A DNA stretch of 64,000 nucleotides, taken from Paraprevotella xylaniphila YIT 11841. GTDB taxonomy: Bacteria; Bacteroidota; Bacteroidia; Bacteroidales; Bacteroidaceae. Below are positions 9,153 through 18,170 of this stretch, in pieces. Position numbers and translations under genes: made by a program. The notes below the pieces were generated by a model. That model was given only the letters and a program-made list of their open reading frames with translations, searched no databases and was not told where the DNA came from. Numbering within the stretch: the stretch's first letter is position 1; each line of letters starts with the position of its first letter. The stretch spans positions 170,425 to 234,424 of the forward strand of contig NZ_GL883865.1 of the NCBI RefSeq assembly GCF_000205165.1. The letters are read 5' to 3'.

Positions 9153-9381
9153 TAGGTTATGAACAACTCGTTAAAAACGATAAAGAACATACGATAATGC
9201 ATTCAGTTTAAAGAATAAGAGTCCCAAGGCACGTGTTGAAAAGTGACACATTACTCGATACTCCGCTTTGATAACTTAAAAAACAAGTTTCAGGCTTCTT
9301 TTTTATCGACACTATCAACAGCCTATCATCATTTACATTAGATTTTTTCAAAAAATAGAAATAAGAATTAATAATATATAT

Positions 9382-10374
9382 ATGGTTAAGAAAGAATGGA
9401 TAGACAAGGGGTTCGTGGATGAACCCATAGCAAAGGAGCTTGATTTGAAAAGTGAAATCAGGGAACTTTGCCGGAAGAAGAATGCCGTCATCATGGCGCA
9501 TTACTATACGGAAGGAATCATCCAGGATTTAGCTGACTTCGTGGGAGACAGTTTGGCACTGGCTCAAAAGGCTGCCAAGACCGAAGCGGATATCATCGTC
9601 ATGTGCGGTGTGCATTTCATGGGAGAGACCAATAAGATTCTCTGTCCCGGCAAAAAGGTCTTGGTTCCGGATTTGAATGCCACCTGTTCGCTAGCCGAAA
9701 GTTGTCCGGCAGATGAATTCTCGCGGTTTGTCTCGGCACATCCCGGCCATACGGTCATATCGTACGTCAATACCACGGCTGCCACCAAGGCGGTGACGGA
9801 TGTGGTGGTCACTTCGAGCAACGCCCGTCAGATTGTGGAAAGTTTCCCTTCGGACGAAAAGATCATTTTCGGTCCGGACCGTAACCTCGGCAACTATATC
9901 AATTCCGTTACCGGACGTAATATGTTACTTTGGGACGGAGCTTGCCACGTACATGAGAAATTCTCCGTGGAGAAGATATTGGAATTGAAAGAGTCCCATC
10001 CCGAGGCCAAGGTGTTGGCTCATCCGGAATGTAAGGGAGCAGTGTTGAAACTGGCGGATGTGGTAGGTTCTACCGCAGCATTGCTGAAATATGCCATCCG
10101 CCATGAAGGAAAGGAATTCATCGTGGCCACGGAAAGCGGCATACTGCACGAAATGCAGAAGGCTTGTCCGGAGAAAACGTTCATTCCGGCTCCTCCGGAC
10201 GACAGTACGTGTGCCTGCAATGAATGCAATTACATGAGGTTGATTACGTTGGAAAAGCTCTATAATACCTTGAAATATGAGTGGCCGGAAATCGTAGTGG
10301 ATGCGGAGGTGGCGGAAAAGGCTGTCAAACCGATTCACAGAATGTTGGAAATCTCCGAGAAGTTAGGATTGTAA
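9382..10374 (+). CDS. nadA: Quinolinate synthase
   Basis: NadA condenses iminoaspartate with dihydroxyacetone phosphate to quinolinate in de novo NAD synthesis, using a [4Fe-4S] cluster with three Cys ligands in the cytoplasm. The 330-residue length fits. MAHYYTEGIIQDLADFVGDSLALA (about residues 38-61, cited in parts: MAHYYTEG and DFVGDSLALA) is the substrate-binding start. The cluster ligands are expected in NATCSLAESC (about 97-106), HPECKG (about 214) and CACNECNYM (about 277). nadB and nadC are not next to it. Its stop overlaps the start of the FdtA-like gene by one base, so the downstream sugar genes are probably translated from the same message. Confidence 0.95.
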   Translation: MVKKEWIDKGFVDEPIAKELDLKSEIRELCRKKNAVIMAHYYTEGIIQDLADFVGDSLALAQKAAKTEADIIVMCGVHFMGETNKILCPGKKVLVPDLNATCSLAESCPADEFSRFVSAHPGHTVISYVNTTAATKAVTDVVVTSSNARQIVESFPSDEKIIFGPDRNLGNYINSVTGRNMLLWDGACHVHEKFSVEKILELKESHPEAKVLAHPECKGAVLKLADVVGSTAALLKYAIRHEGKEFIVATESGILHEMQKACPEKTFIPAPPDDSTCACNECNYMRLITLEKLYNTLKYEWPEIVVDAEVAEKAVKPIHRMLEISEKLGL

Positions 10375-10760
10375 TGAAGCGTTTGAAGACTTTTACCGAT
10401 GAACGTGGTAGCCTTACCGTGGCTGAGACCGGAAAGGATTTGCCTTTTGAAGTGAAGCGGGCATACTGGATTTATGGTGTACCCGAAGGACATGAACGTG
10501 GCAAGCATGCCAACCGTATTACCTACCAGTACTTAGTGGCCGTGAAAGGGTGCGTGACAATCGCCTTGGAAGACAAGGACGGACGGCGGACGTATGTGCT
10601 CGACGCACCGGACAAGGGGCTTCTCATCCCGCCGCTCACGTGGAACGAGTTGCTGCATTTCTCAGAAGACGCCGTGTTGTTGGTCTTGTCTTCCCAACCT
10701 TACCGGCCTGAAATGTATATAAACTCTTACGAAGAGTTCCTGCGTATCATTCATGAATAG
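10374..10760 (+). CDS. FdtA/WxcM-like sugar 3,4-ketoisomerase
   Basis: This 128-residue cupin is of the type that isomerises dTDP-4-keto-6-deoxyglucose to a 3-keto sugar before transamination. The start is set by the overlapping TAATG with nadA and gives MKRLKTFTDERGSLTV, the usual family N-terminus. Other signatures are YWIYGVPEGHERGKHANR (about 32-49), PPLTWNELLHF and SSQPYRPEMYINSYEEF. The active-site motif in characterised FdtA/QdtA enzymes is HAH; here the second His is replaced by Asn (KHANR), so activity may differ. Adjacent acetyltransferase and aminotransferase genes support a role in making an (N-acyl)amino deoxysugar. Confidence 0.75.
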   Translation: MKRLKTFTDERGSLTVAETGKDLPFEVKRAYWIYGVPEGHERGKHANRITYQYLVAVKGCVTIALEDKDGRRTYVLDAPDKGLLIPPLTWNELLHFSEDAVLLVLSSQPYRPEMYINSYEEFLRIIHE

Positions 10761-11727
10761 AATAGGTGGTGTGGAGATGGAAACCAGATGGGAAATAAAG
10801 CGGTATAGCGATGACTGTAAGGAAGAATGGGACGGTTTCGTACGGGAGTCCCGCAACGGGACTTTCCTTTTCATGCGCGGTTATATGGATTATCATGCCG
10901 ACCGTTTCGCGGACTTCTCCCTTATGGCTTACAGGGACGGACGGCTGCATGCTTTGCTACCCGCACACTGTACGGCGACGGAGTTTTGCAGTCATCGTGG
11001 ACTGACGTATGGCGGAGTGGTGACGGATGAAAAGATGACGGCTGCGCTCATGTTGGGGTTGTTTGGGGAAATCTTTCGATATTTACGGACGTATACATCG
11101 GTAGTCAAGTGGATTTATTCGCCCGTACCTTATATATATGCCCGTTATCCCAGTGAAGAGGATTTGTATGCATTGTACCGCTTTGGGGCACGCCTATCAG
11201 GCCGTAAAGTTTCCACGGTCATTCCCTCTGCCGCAGCGTGGGGATTCAGTACGCTTCGGAAACGTAAAGTGAGGTGTGCTTTGCGTGAAGGATTGTCCAT
11301 CAGGCAGGATGACGATTTTACGTCCTTTTGGGCGGTATTGGAAGGGAATCTGATGGAACGCCACCAGTCGCGTCCCGTGCATACCTTGGAAGAAATCATG
11401 TTGTTGCATCGTCGGTTTCCGCAACAGATATTGCTGTACAGGGTTTGCCGTGCGGCGGAGCGTACAGTGGCCGGTTGCGTGTTGTACGTGACGGAAAGGG
11501 TGGTTCATGTACAATATATTGGTTCCACTCCCGAAGGAAGGGCGTACGGAGCCGTGGATTTGTTGTTCCACCATTTGATTCACGAGACATACAAGGATGT
11601 TTCTTACTTTGACATGGGGACTTCCGTAGAGGAAGGCGGCCGTGTGTTGAATGAGGGGCTGATATTCCAAAAAGAGGGTTTCGGCGGCCGGGCTGTCGTG
11701 TATGATACGTACGAGATGGAGGTATGA
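10753..11727 (+). CDS. GNAT/FemAB-like acetyltransferase of a sugar-nucleotide group
   Basis: This 324-residue protein resembles the FemAB/BioF2-like GNAT acyltransferases found in surface-polysaccharide loci. Recognisable parts are the N-terminal WDGFVRESRNGTFLFMRGYM (about residues 25-44), LPAHCTA, HRGLTYGGVV (about 82-91) and a second GNAT half with AGCVLYVTERVVHVQYIGSTP (about 245). The probable role is N-acylation of an amino sugar made by the isomerase and aminotransferase encoded either side. It overlaps the FdtA-like gene by 8 bases; a second Met (METRW, 10777) is a possible start. Substrate and acyl donor are inferred from context only. Confidence 0.65.
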   Translation: MNRIGGVEMETRWEIKRYSDDCKEEWDGFVRESRNGTFLFMRGYMDYHADRFADFSLMAYRDGRLHALLPAHCTATEFCSHRGLTYGGVVTDEKMTAALMLGLFGEIFRYLRTYTSVVKWIYSPVPYIYARYPSEEDLYALYRFGARLSGRKVSTVIPSAAAWGFSTLRKRKVRCALREGLSIRQDDDFTSFWAVLEGNLMERHQSRPVHTLEEIMLLHRRFPQQILLYRVCRAAERTVAGCVLYVTERVVHVQYIGSTPEGRAYGAVDLLFHHLIHETYKDVSYFDMGTSVEEGGRVLNEGLIFQKEGFGGRAVVYDTYEMEV

Positions 11728-11745
11728 AAAGTCGTGTAATTTTGT

Positions 11746-11820
11746 GCGGCAAACGATTTTTCAATCTCCTGTGAATGATTTTCAGATCTGCTGAGAATGA
11801 TTTTACGATGTGCCGAGGGC
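11746..11820. repeat. Intergenic repeat: three 22-bp units after the acetyltransferase gene
   Basis: Units start at 11746, 11768 and 11790, with cores AAACGATTTTT, GAATGATTTTC and GAATGATTTTA at the same phase; a fourth partial unit begins at 11812. It starts 18 bases after the acetyltransferase stop and reads in the same direction as that gene. Confidence 0.75.
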
Positions 11821-11862
11821 TTTATGAACTCCTCTCCTAATAGGTTTTTTGCTTGAAAAAGG

Positions 11863-12037
11863 CTTCACCCATTCATACTGTTTGGATGACAAGCGGTTAA
11901 GGTGAACTTTGTGGGGTGGAAGGGTTCACCGTGCCTTCACCGGCTTTCACCGGAAATGCAGTGCCTGAATGATATAAAAAGTGTTAAGCATTCACTTTAA
12001 CCGTTTGTCATATAGGGAGTATGAAGGTTCCGTGAAT
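11863..12037. repeat. Long imperfect inverted repeat upstream of the DegT gene
   Basis: The arms 11863-11907 and 11990-12037 are near reverse complements. Both contain TTCATACT, ATGACAA(G/A)CGGTTAA and (A/G)GTGAA in the same order when one is flipped. The loop contains short TTCACC direct repeats. It fills most of the 434-base gap before the aminotransferase gene, which otherwise contains the repeat at 11746 and no gene. It could be a remnant of a small mobile element or a large RNA hairpin. Confidence 0.6.
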
Positions 12038-12160
12038 GATAAAATCCTTGTGGTTCCAGAAGTGGTAGAGGTTTGTAAGTAGGGAAATAAAAAGCTTGAA
12101 AAATTTCCCTGAAAGAAAAATAGTTGTAATTTAGCTTCCTGAAAAGTTTGAAGTAAAGTA

Positions 12161-13267
12161 ATGGTAAAATATTTGGATTTAAAGAAAATCAATGATTCTT
12201 TCGAACCGGAATTGTCGGAAGCTGTAGCACGGGTAGTGCGTTCCGGATGGTATCTGTTCGGGAAAGAGGTGGAGACTTTCGAGCAGCGGTTTGCCCGTTA
12301 TTGCGGGGTCGGGTATTGCGTGGGGGCAGGGAACGGACTGGATGCCCTTACGCTTATCTTCATGGCTTACGTTAGCATGGGGCGGATGAAGGCGGGAGAC
12401 GAAGTCATCGTGCCGGCAAATACCTACATAGCTTCCATATTGGCGGTCATGCGCGCCGGACTCAAACCGGTATTTTGTGAGCCTGAATGGGATACTTGCA
12501 ACATAGACCCCTCGAAAGTGGAAAATTTGATTTCTGTGCGCACAAAAGCGGTCATGGTGGTGCATCTCTATGGCAGGGTGTGCCGGATGGATGAGATAAG
12601 CCGTACGGCCCGTAAAAACGGTTTGTTGGTGGTAGAGGACTGTGCGCAGGCTCATGGAGCGGTGTATCGAGGTGTGAAAGCCGGTGCTTTGGGGGATGCC
12701 GCAGGATTCAGTTTCTATCCTGGCAAGAATCTGGGAGCTTTAGGAGATGCCGGGGCTGTCACGACCGGTGATAAGGATTTGGCTGAGTGGGTACGCATGT
12801 TGGCCAATTACGGTTCTTCAGCCAAATATGTGCATCCATACGTGGGTATCAACAGCCGTCTGGATGAGTTGCAGGCGGCGGTTTTGAATGTGAAGCTCGG
12901 ACGGTTGGACGAAGATAATGAACACCGTCGCAAAGTGGCTTGCAGGTACATGAAGGAAATCACGAATCCGAAAGTGGTCTTGCCACAAATGTCAACCGAT
13001 GCGGATGCGCATGTATTCCATATTTTTACGATATTCACTCCTGAACGTGACAGACTACGTGAGCATTTGGAGCATTGTGGCGTGCAGTCTCTGGTACACT
13101 ACCCTATCCCACCTCACCGGCAAGGTGCATTATCAGCGTACGCTTCGCTGTCATTGCCGGTGACGGAGCGTATTCATCGTGAGGAATTGAGCCTGCCGAT
13201 GTCCCCTTTATTGACAGACGAGGAAATCAATTCGGTGGTAACCGCCGTAAATACTTTTAATGGATAA
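12161..13267 (+). CDS. DegT/DnrJ/EryC1/StrS-type sugar aminotransferase (FdtB/WbpE-like)
   Basis: This PLP-dependent enzyme of 368 residues transfers an amino group to a keto-sugar nucleotide. The PLP Lys is in [15 protein letters not shown] (about residues 184-198). VPANTYIAS (about 82-90), [10 protein letters not shown] (about 156-165) and the [11 protein letters not shown] block (about 227-237) are family hallmarks. Together with the FdtA-like isomerase and acetyltransferase upstream it gives the pathway keto-sugar, 3-amino sugar, N-acyl amino sugar. No other polysaccharide genes are in the window. The gene is convergent with porZ and their 3' ends overlap by 11 bases. Confidence 0.85.
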   Translation: MVKYLDLKKINDSFEPELSEAVARVVRSGWYLFGKEVETFEQRFARYCGVGYCVGAGNGLDALTLIFMAYVSMGRMKAGDEVIVPANTYIASILAVMRAGLKPVFCEPEWDTCNIDPSKVENLISVRTKAVMVVHLYGRVCRMDEISRTARKNGLLVVEDCAQAHGAVYRGVKAGALGDAAGFSFYPGKNLGALGDAGAVTTGDKDLAEWVRMLANYGSSAKYVHPYVGINSRLDELQAAVLNVKLGRLDEDNEHRRKVACRYMKEITNPKVVLPQMSTDADAHVFHIFTIFTPERDRLREHLEHCGVQSLVHYPIPPHRQGALSAYASLSLPVTERIHREELSLPMSPLLTDEEINSVVTAVNTFNG

Positions 13268-15563
13268 AAGTGACGCGGTTCACGATGGCTTTTTTCCCTT
13301 CTGCATTGGTGGAGATGATATTGTAGACTCCCGAAGAGACTCTCTTTCCGCTTTGGTTCCGGCCGTCCCAGGTGAACAGACCGCCATTGGCATGGCCGGA
13401 ATATACCAACTGTCCTGTGACGGTAGTGATTTTGACTTCAGCATTGAAGGTCAGCCCGTCTACTGCGATGACTCCGTTGTAGTCCGGTTTTACGGGATTG
13501 GGATACACACGCACGTTGCTTTTATCCAATTCTGCGGCAGGAGTATTGGCATCACTCATATACGATACAAGCCCTAAAAAGGTACCTATCATGACTTCTC
13601 CTGTTTGCGGATTGACAGCTATGCTCTGTATTTCATCAGATATGAGCGGAGAGTTTTCCGTAGTGAAATGTTGTAATATTTTCTGCCCGTCTTCGCTTAT
13701 CAGGTAAACACCGTCTGCACCCGTTCCAATCCATTTCCTGTTGGCTGCGTCAATGGCTATGCTGCTGATATTAACTCCATTGAGCAAGTAGTCGGCATAG
13801 TCTGTCCCGTCGTTACGGGCTATTTTGATTTGAGTGAACCTGAAGTCGTCGTTTTGGATAAATTCATCCGGGTCTTCTATGACGAAGAGTCCCTCGTTTG
13901 TGCCCACCCATATTTGCTTGTTGAGGTCTTGGGCAAAGCTGTTGAAATAGTAGGGATCATATTGTACTCCGTCCTGGTTGGTGATATCTTTTCTTATTAT
14001 ATGTATATCGTCCGATGTGTCTTCCAAAGTTCCGTGGTAATCCAATACGAAAACGCCAGCTTTATTGGTGGAATTCCTTTTGGAGAGAACCCATAGCCTT
14101 CCTTTGTCATCGAAAAACATAGCAGGAAGGTTGGGGGCTTTTTTAAGCTCTTCATAATACAGTTTTGTCCAAGTATTGTCTTTTTTCAATATGGTCAAGA
14201 TGGTGTCTACTTGGCAATTTACCATCCAAAGGTTACCTTCAGGGTCGTATTGCAAGGCATCGCAGCGTACGTAATTTTCTGGATCGGATTGTACGGGTTG
14301 AAGTGTTCTTAGTATGCTATTTGTATAGTCGAACCTCTTTACGAATTTCATGTCTTTAAATTCATAAAGTCCATGGCCAGCCGAAGTTGCAAAATGATGT
14401 GTGGGGTCATTGGGATTTTGGGCTATGCTGGATATGTTGTTATAAGATAATCCTGTTTGTTCCGCTATATTGTCTTCACTGAAATTGTACCAGGTTCCAT
14501 TTTCGTAGTACATTAATGTCCCTTTTCTATTTATACTATTATAGTTCAAATCTCCACCGGCAATGAGCAAACGATTGCCATTGTAGTGCATGTTACAAAA
14601 ATAGTCGCGGACGGGACTGTTTGGCAGGATGGCAGACTGTGTGGCAGAGAGTGCCTTGCCTGAAAGGACATAAGGTTGCAAGCCTTTTATGCCTTGGCTT
14701 GCCCAATATGTACCGTTGCTATAAACTAAATAATTGAATAAATTGTCTTGTCTGACTTCCTGTTTGTCTGTGATGTTGTTGAACAGATAAATACGGGAAG
14801 AGTTTCCAGTGAGCATAACATCTTCAGAGCAAGAAAAAAAAGAGTTTGCCCCTTTTATCAAAGCTGTGGCTGTATAGTGTTGTTGGTCAACGATGAACAA
14901 CCCTGTAGTCTTGTTGAATCCGATTAGCTCATCTTTGAAGAATATTAGTTCGTGGAAAAAGTTACCGCTGATATGTTTCCAATTGTTCTTGTCCAACAAA
15001 TTGAGTTTCAGATTGCCAATGTGGAAACCGTTTTCTGAACAACAAAGGTAGATGTAATGTGTATCTGCCGTACAACTATGTACGTTCAATTTTAAATCGT
15101 ATGTAGCTTCGAACTCTTCTTTATCCATATTCACCACGACTATTCCGAAGTTCGTGCATATATATGCTTTTTCGTTTACTACGGAAACATTGTTGATGAC
15201 GAGGTTGGGATAGTTTTTGTCTTTTAACTGTTTCATGTTGACCACCTCGTTGTCCGGATAGATTAGGTCAATGTTTCCGTTTTCATATACAAGAATAAGC
15301 TTTTGGCTTGCACTGCTATATCTTATGAATTGTATTTTAGTGTCGTGCAACCCGTTAAGTCTGTCGAATACGTAGACTTCCGTATCTTCGGTGTTGTAAC
15401 TGAAAAGATTTCCATTACAAAGAGAATATACTTTATGGCCTACCGGTATATTATAAGTAGATATTTGCAATGCCGGATAAGCTTTCCACGAACCGATAGC
15501 CTGTCCGAACGAAATGGCCGTACAACCTATAAAGACGATAAGCCATAAAATATATTTCTTCAT
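13257..15563 (-). CDS. porZ: PorZ-like T9SS-associated beta-propeller protein
   Basis: The 768-residue product has a signal peptide ([20 protein letters not shown]) and a long beta-propeller region with two-component-propeller-type repeats (for example [27 protein letters not shown] and [17 protein letters not shown], about 490-630). It ends in a FlgD-like/sorting-type domain beginning [14 protein letters not shown] (about residue 683). This is the architecture of PorZ, which in Porphyromonas type IX secretion sits on the cell surface and supplies anionic LPS to cargo. In gut Bacteroidales, PorZ-like proteins occur even where a full T9SS is not obvious, so the function here is inferred. It is the last gene of the leuS-yitT-acyltransferase-rdgB run (18 bases after rdgB). 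Confidence 0.75.
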   Translation of the reverse strand: MKKYILWLIVFIGCTAISFGQAIGSWKAYPALQISTYNIPVGHKVYSLCNGNLFSYNTEDTEVYVFDRLNGLHDTKIQFIRYSSASQKLILVYENGNIDLIYPDNEVVNMKQLKDKNYPNLVINNVSVVNEKAYICTNFGIVVVNMDKEEFEATYDLKLNVHSCTADTHYIYLCCSENGFHIGNLKLNLLDKNNWKHISGNFFHELIFFKDELIGFNKTTGLFIVDQQHYTATALIKGANSFFSCSEDVMLTGNSSRIYLFNNITDKQEVRQDNLFNYLVYSNGTYWASQGIKGLQPYVLSGKALSATQSAILPNSPVRDYFCNMHYNGNRLLIAGGDLNYNSINRKGTLMYYENGTWYNFSEDNIAEQTGLSYNNISSIAQNPNDPTHHFATSAGHGLYEFKDMKFVKRFDYTNSILRTLQPVQSDPENYVRCDALQYDPEGNLWMVNCQVDTILTILKKDNTWTKLYYEELKKAPNLPAMFFDDKGRLWVLSKRNSTNKAGVFVLDYHGTLEDTSDDIHIIRKDITNQDGVQYDPYYFNSFAQDLNKQIWVGTNEGLFVIEDPDEFIQNDDFRFTQIKIARNDGTDYADYLLNGVNISSIAIDAANRKWIGTGADGVYLISEDGQKILQHFTTENSPLISDEIQSIAVNPQTGEVMIGTFLGLVSYMSDANTPAAELDKSNVRVYPNPVKPDYNGVIAVDGLTFNAEVKITTVTGQLVYSGHANGGLFTWDGRNQSGKRVSSGVYNIISTNAEGKKAIVNRVTFIH

Positions 15564-15581
15564 AAAATCCGATTTTTAAGT

Positions 15582-16169
15582 TTAAGATTCTTTTGTAAGA
15601 TAATCACAGAGGGCAGCTACCGCACGTGCGCGGTGGCTGATGCGGTTCTTGATGTCGCTACCCAGTTCGGCGAATGTGGTATCATAACCGTCAGGTTGAA
15701 AGATAGGATCGTAGCCGAATCCGGATTCTCCGCGTTTCTCTTTGGTAATTTGTCCTTTCACGATTCCCTCGAACTGCCTTTCTTCTCCTTTTTCTATTAA
15801 CGAGATAATGGTGCGAAATTGTGCTTTTCTATTATTTTTTTCTTCCATTTCTTTCAGGAGTTTGTTCATGTTGGCTTGCGAATCATGTCCTTGTCTACCG
15901 GCATAACGTGCGGAATACACGCCCGGTGCTCCTCCAAGGCTTTCTACTTCCAGTCCGGTATCGTCGGCAAAACAATCTAACCCGTAATGTTCGTATACGT
16001 ACCGTGACTTTTGTCGGGCATTGCCTTCAAGAGTGTCGGCTGTTTCAGGGATGTCGGCATGACAGCCGATGTCCGAGAGACTCAGGATTTCGATTCTTTC
16101 ACCCAATATGGTTCTTATTTCTTCCAGTTTGTGGGCATTGTTGGTAACGAATACAAGTCTTTTTCTCAT
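15582..16169 (-). CDS. rdgB: dITP/XTP pyrophosphatase
   Basis: RdgB/HAM1 hydrolyses dITP, ITP and XTP to monophosphates, keeping deaminated purines out of DNA and RNA. The 195-residue length is normal. [10 protein letters not shown] (about 9-18), [26 protein letters not shown] (about 66-91, given as two parts: [15 protein letters not shown] and [11 protein letters not shown]), GFGYDPIF (about 151-158) and SHRARA (about 179) are the substrate-pocket and metal-binding motifs. Its start overlaps the acyltransferase stop by 4 bases, so translation is probably coupled. Confidence 0.95.
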   Translation of the reverse strand: MRKRLVFVTNNAHKLEEIRTILGERIEILSLSDIGCHADIPETADTLEGNARQKSRYVYEHYGLDCFADDTGLEVESLGGAPGVYSARYAGRQGHDSQANMNKLLKEMEEKNNRKAQFRTIISLIEKGEERQFEGIVKGQITKEKRGESGFGYDPIFQPDGYDTTFAELGSDIKNRISHRARAVAALCDYLTKES

Positions 16170-17209
16170 GGTTGCTTTATCTTTAGTTTCTTTTCAAAGT
16201 ATGTTCCTCGTCCTATGAGGAAAGGTGTATATTTATTAATGAACATTATTGGAATGTAACAGAGGGCGATAATCAGTAGTGTAAATATCAGGTTGATGGC
16301 ATATCCTCCATTGTTTATGGCATGTGGCAGCAGAATTTTAAAAGCCCCGATAATATAGTTCTGTAGGGCAAGTATGACAATGGTGTTCTTACCAATCCGT
16401 TCTATTGTCTGGCTTGTCTTGACGCAGGCTATTCCTTTTATCAATAGGATATAAGTTGGGAGGATAAGGACGCCATATATGATGGTTAGGATGTCTTTGG
16501 CCATACCCGAAAAATAGTTGAAGTAATATATGCCGATAAGTGCTATCATCAGGCAGGAAACGACAAGTGGTAGTTGTCGGACAGAAAGTCTGGAGATGAA
16601 GTCCTTGCACAGGTTGGAAAACGCATAGAAAGGTAGGTAAAGCGTTGCCAATGCAAGGTTCCACGGCAGATTATATATACCGAGTATGCTATGCAGCAAA
16701 GGGCAGAGCAGGATGATGGTAATAGCCAATGGTTTGGGAAGATATTTCATGAGGAGAAAGTAAATAATCTGTATGCTGAACAAGCAACAGATGAACCAGT
16801 AAGGGGCTACGACCAGATAAGGAGTACCGTAGACGAATTCAAATAACGGATACCATAGTGGGACCTCCATGTCTTCCCCTTGGGCAATCTCGCGTCCGAA
16901 TGTAAGCCATAGGACATAGAAGATAATGAAGAAAAAGGTATACGGAACCAATAGTTGTATGCTTCTGTGCTTTATGAAATATGAAAGAGAAGGGAATTTT
17001 TCTATTTTGAAAAGGTATCCTGCAATCATAAAGAAGGCAGGCATTCTTAATAATTGAAGAATATTTCCCCAATATCCTTCTGGATGTTGGGGTATGTGGT
17101 AAGAAATAACAAGAATAATAGAAAAACATTTGGCATAATCTATCCATGCTAATCTTTTTTTTCTTTGATCAGCATGGGTAGATGTTATAGCATGATAATC
17201 CATTTCCAT
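16166..17209 (-). CDS. Acyltransferase family 3 membrane protein
   Basis: This is a 347-residue integral membrane protein with about ten hydrophobic helices. The N-terminal [20 protein letters not shown] (about 19-38) contains the His that is catalytic in acyltransferase-3 proteins, and [14 protein letters not shown] (about 53-66) is the usual second signature. These enzymes O-acetylate sugars or other surface molecules. The target is unknown. It overlaps the yitT stop by one base and rdgB by four, which puts it inside a translationally coupled run. Its proximity to porZ suggests cell-envelope glycan modification, but that is inference. Confidence 0.8.
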   Translation of the reverse strand: MEMDYHAITSTHADQRKKRLAWIDYAKCFSIILVISYHIPQHPEGYWGNILQLLRMPAFFMIAGYLFKIEKFPSLSYFIKHRSIQLLVPYTFFFIIFYVLWLTFGREIAQGEDMEVPLWYPLFEFVYGTPYLVVAPYWFICCLFSIQIIYFLLMKYLPKPLAITIILLCPLLHSILGIYNLPWNLALATLYLPFYAFSNLCKDFISRLSVRQLPLVVSCLMIALIGIYYFNYFSGMAKDILTIIYGVLILPTYILLIKGIACVKTSQTIERIGKNTIVILALQNYIIGAFKILLPHAINNGGYAINLIFTLLIIALCYIPIMFINKYTPFLIGRGTYFEKKLKIKQP

Positions 17210-18099
17210 TATCTTACTTTTATTTTATCGAATCCTTCACCATAAACGCCTACCACATTGCTTTGCGAAACGAAGGCTCTGGGGTCGATACGGTGAATGA
17301 GACGGAATATTTCTATGCCTTCCCTTCGTTTGGCCATAACGACCAGTACCTTCCTCGGCTCTTTGCTGTACCATCCTTCGCCGTTAAGAATGGTGACTCC
17401 TCGGTCAAGTTGTTTACAAATGGCTTCGGCTATTTCTTCATGTTTATTGGAAAAAATAAGGAACTGTACGGATTGCCGTGCACTGTTCATATAATAATCC
17501 AACATAATCATGGAAATGATGAGTACGCAAAATCCGAATACGACTTTTTGCGATTCGTGAAACACAAAGTAGCTGGAAGATACGATGGCAATATCGCAAA
17601 ACATTAATGCGCGTCCTAAACTGATGTCGCGGTATTTGTTGACAATGGCAGCTATGATATCAGTTCCTCCTGTACTACCGTTACTTAAAAAGACAATGGC
17701 AAGCCCTACTCCTTCGCAGCATGCTCCAAGCACACAGGCCATAAAAGTCTGGTCGCCTAAAATCGTAGGAAGTTGTCCGCTTTCGTCAGACAAAAGTTTT
17801 TGGAAAAGGTCAAATTCAAATGTCAGGGCTAATGTACCTACAATCGTTTTTAAACAGAAACGGAAGCCTAATATTTTGATGGCAGCGATAAGTAAGGCTG
17901 CGTTAACCAAGAAATAAGTATATTGTACAGGAAAACCTGTGGCGTAATATATGATAGCGGATACACCGGATAATCCACCGGTTGTAATTTGGTAAGGTAA
18001 GATAAAAGCGGTGAATCCTAACGCGTAAATAGTAAGTCCTATAAAAAGACTAATGTAATCTTTGGTTTCTTGCCAAATATCTTCTTTTGAGTATTTCAT
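17209..18099 (-). CDS. YitT family membrane protein (DUF161/DUF2179)
   Basis: This protein has about five transmembrane helices (LIGLTIYALGFTAFILPY and ISMIMLDYYMNS among them) and a C-terminal cytoplasmic DUF2179 domain with the GVTILNGEGWYSKEPRKVL motif (about 232-250 of the longer frame). GLSGVSAIIYYATGFPV and SNGSTGGTDIIAAIVNKY are family signatures. The function of YitT proteins is unknown; a transport role is often suggested. I start at MKYSKED rather than the Met five residues earlier. It follows leuS on the same strand. Confidence 0.85.
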   Translation of the reverse strand: MKYSKEDIWQETKDYISLFIGLTIYALGFTAFILPYQITTGGLSGVSAIIYYATGFPVQYTYFLVNAALLIAAIKILGFRFCLKTIVGTLALTFEFDLFQKLLSDESGQLPTILGDQTFMACVLGACCEGVGLAIVFLSNGSTGGTDIIAAIVNKYRDISLGRALMFCDIAIVSSSYFVFHESQKVVFGFCVLIISMIMLDYYMNSARQSVQFLIFSNKHEEIAEAICKQLDRGVTILNGEGWYSKEPRKVLVVMAKRREGIEIFRLIHRIDPRAFVSQSNVVGVYGEGFDKIKVR

Positions 18100-18125
18100 A
18101 TTTATTGAATACAAAGATTTTTATA

Positions 18126-18158
18126 TAGGAGACTACTTGACAAACAAGTAGTCTCCTA
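18126..18158 (-). terminator. 14-bp perfect stem-loop after leuS
   Basis: TAGGAGACTACTTG and CAAGTAGTCTCCTA form a perfect 14-base stem with a 5-base loop, 12 bases after the leuS stop. The minus-strand 3' flank is TATATAAAAAT rather than a clean T-run, so it may be a weak terminator or a 3'-end stabiliser between leuS and yitT. Confidence 0.6.
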
Positions 18159-18170
18159 AAAGGTTTGACA

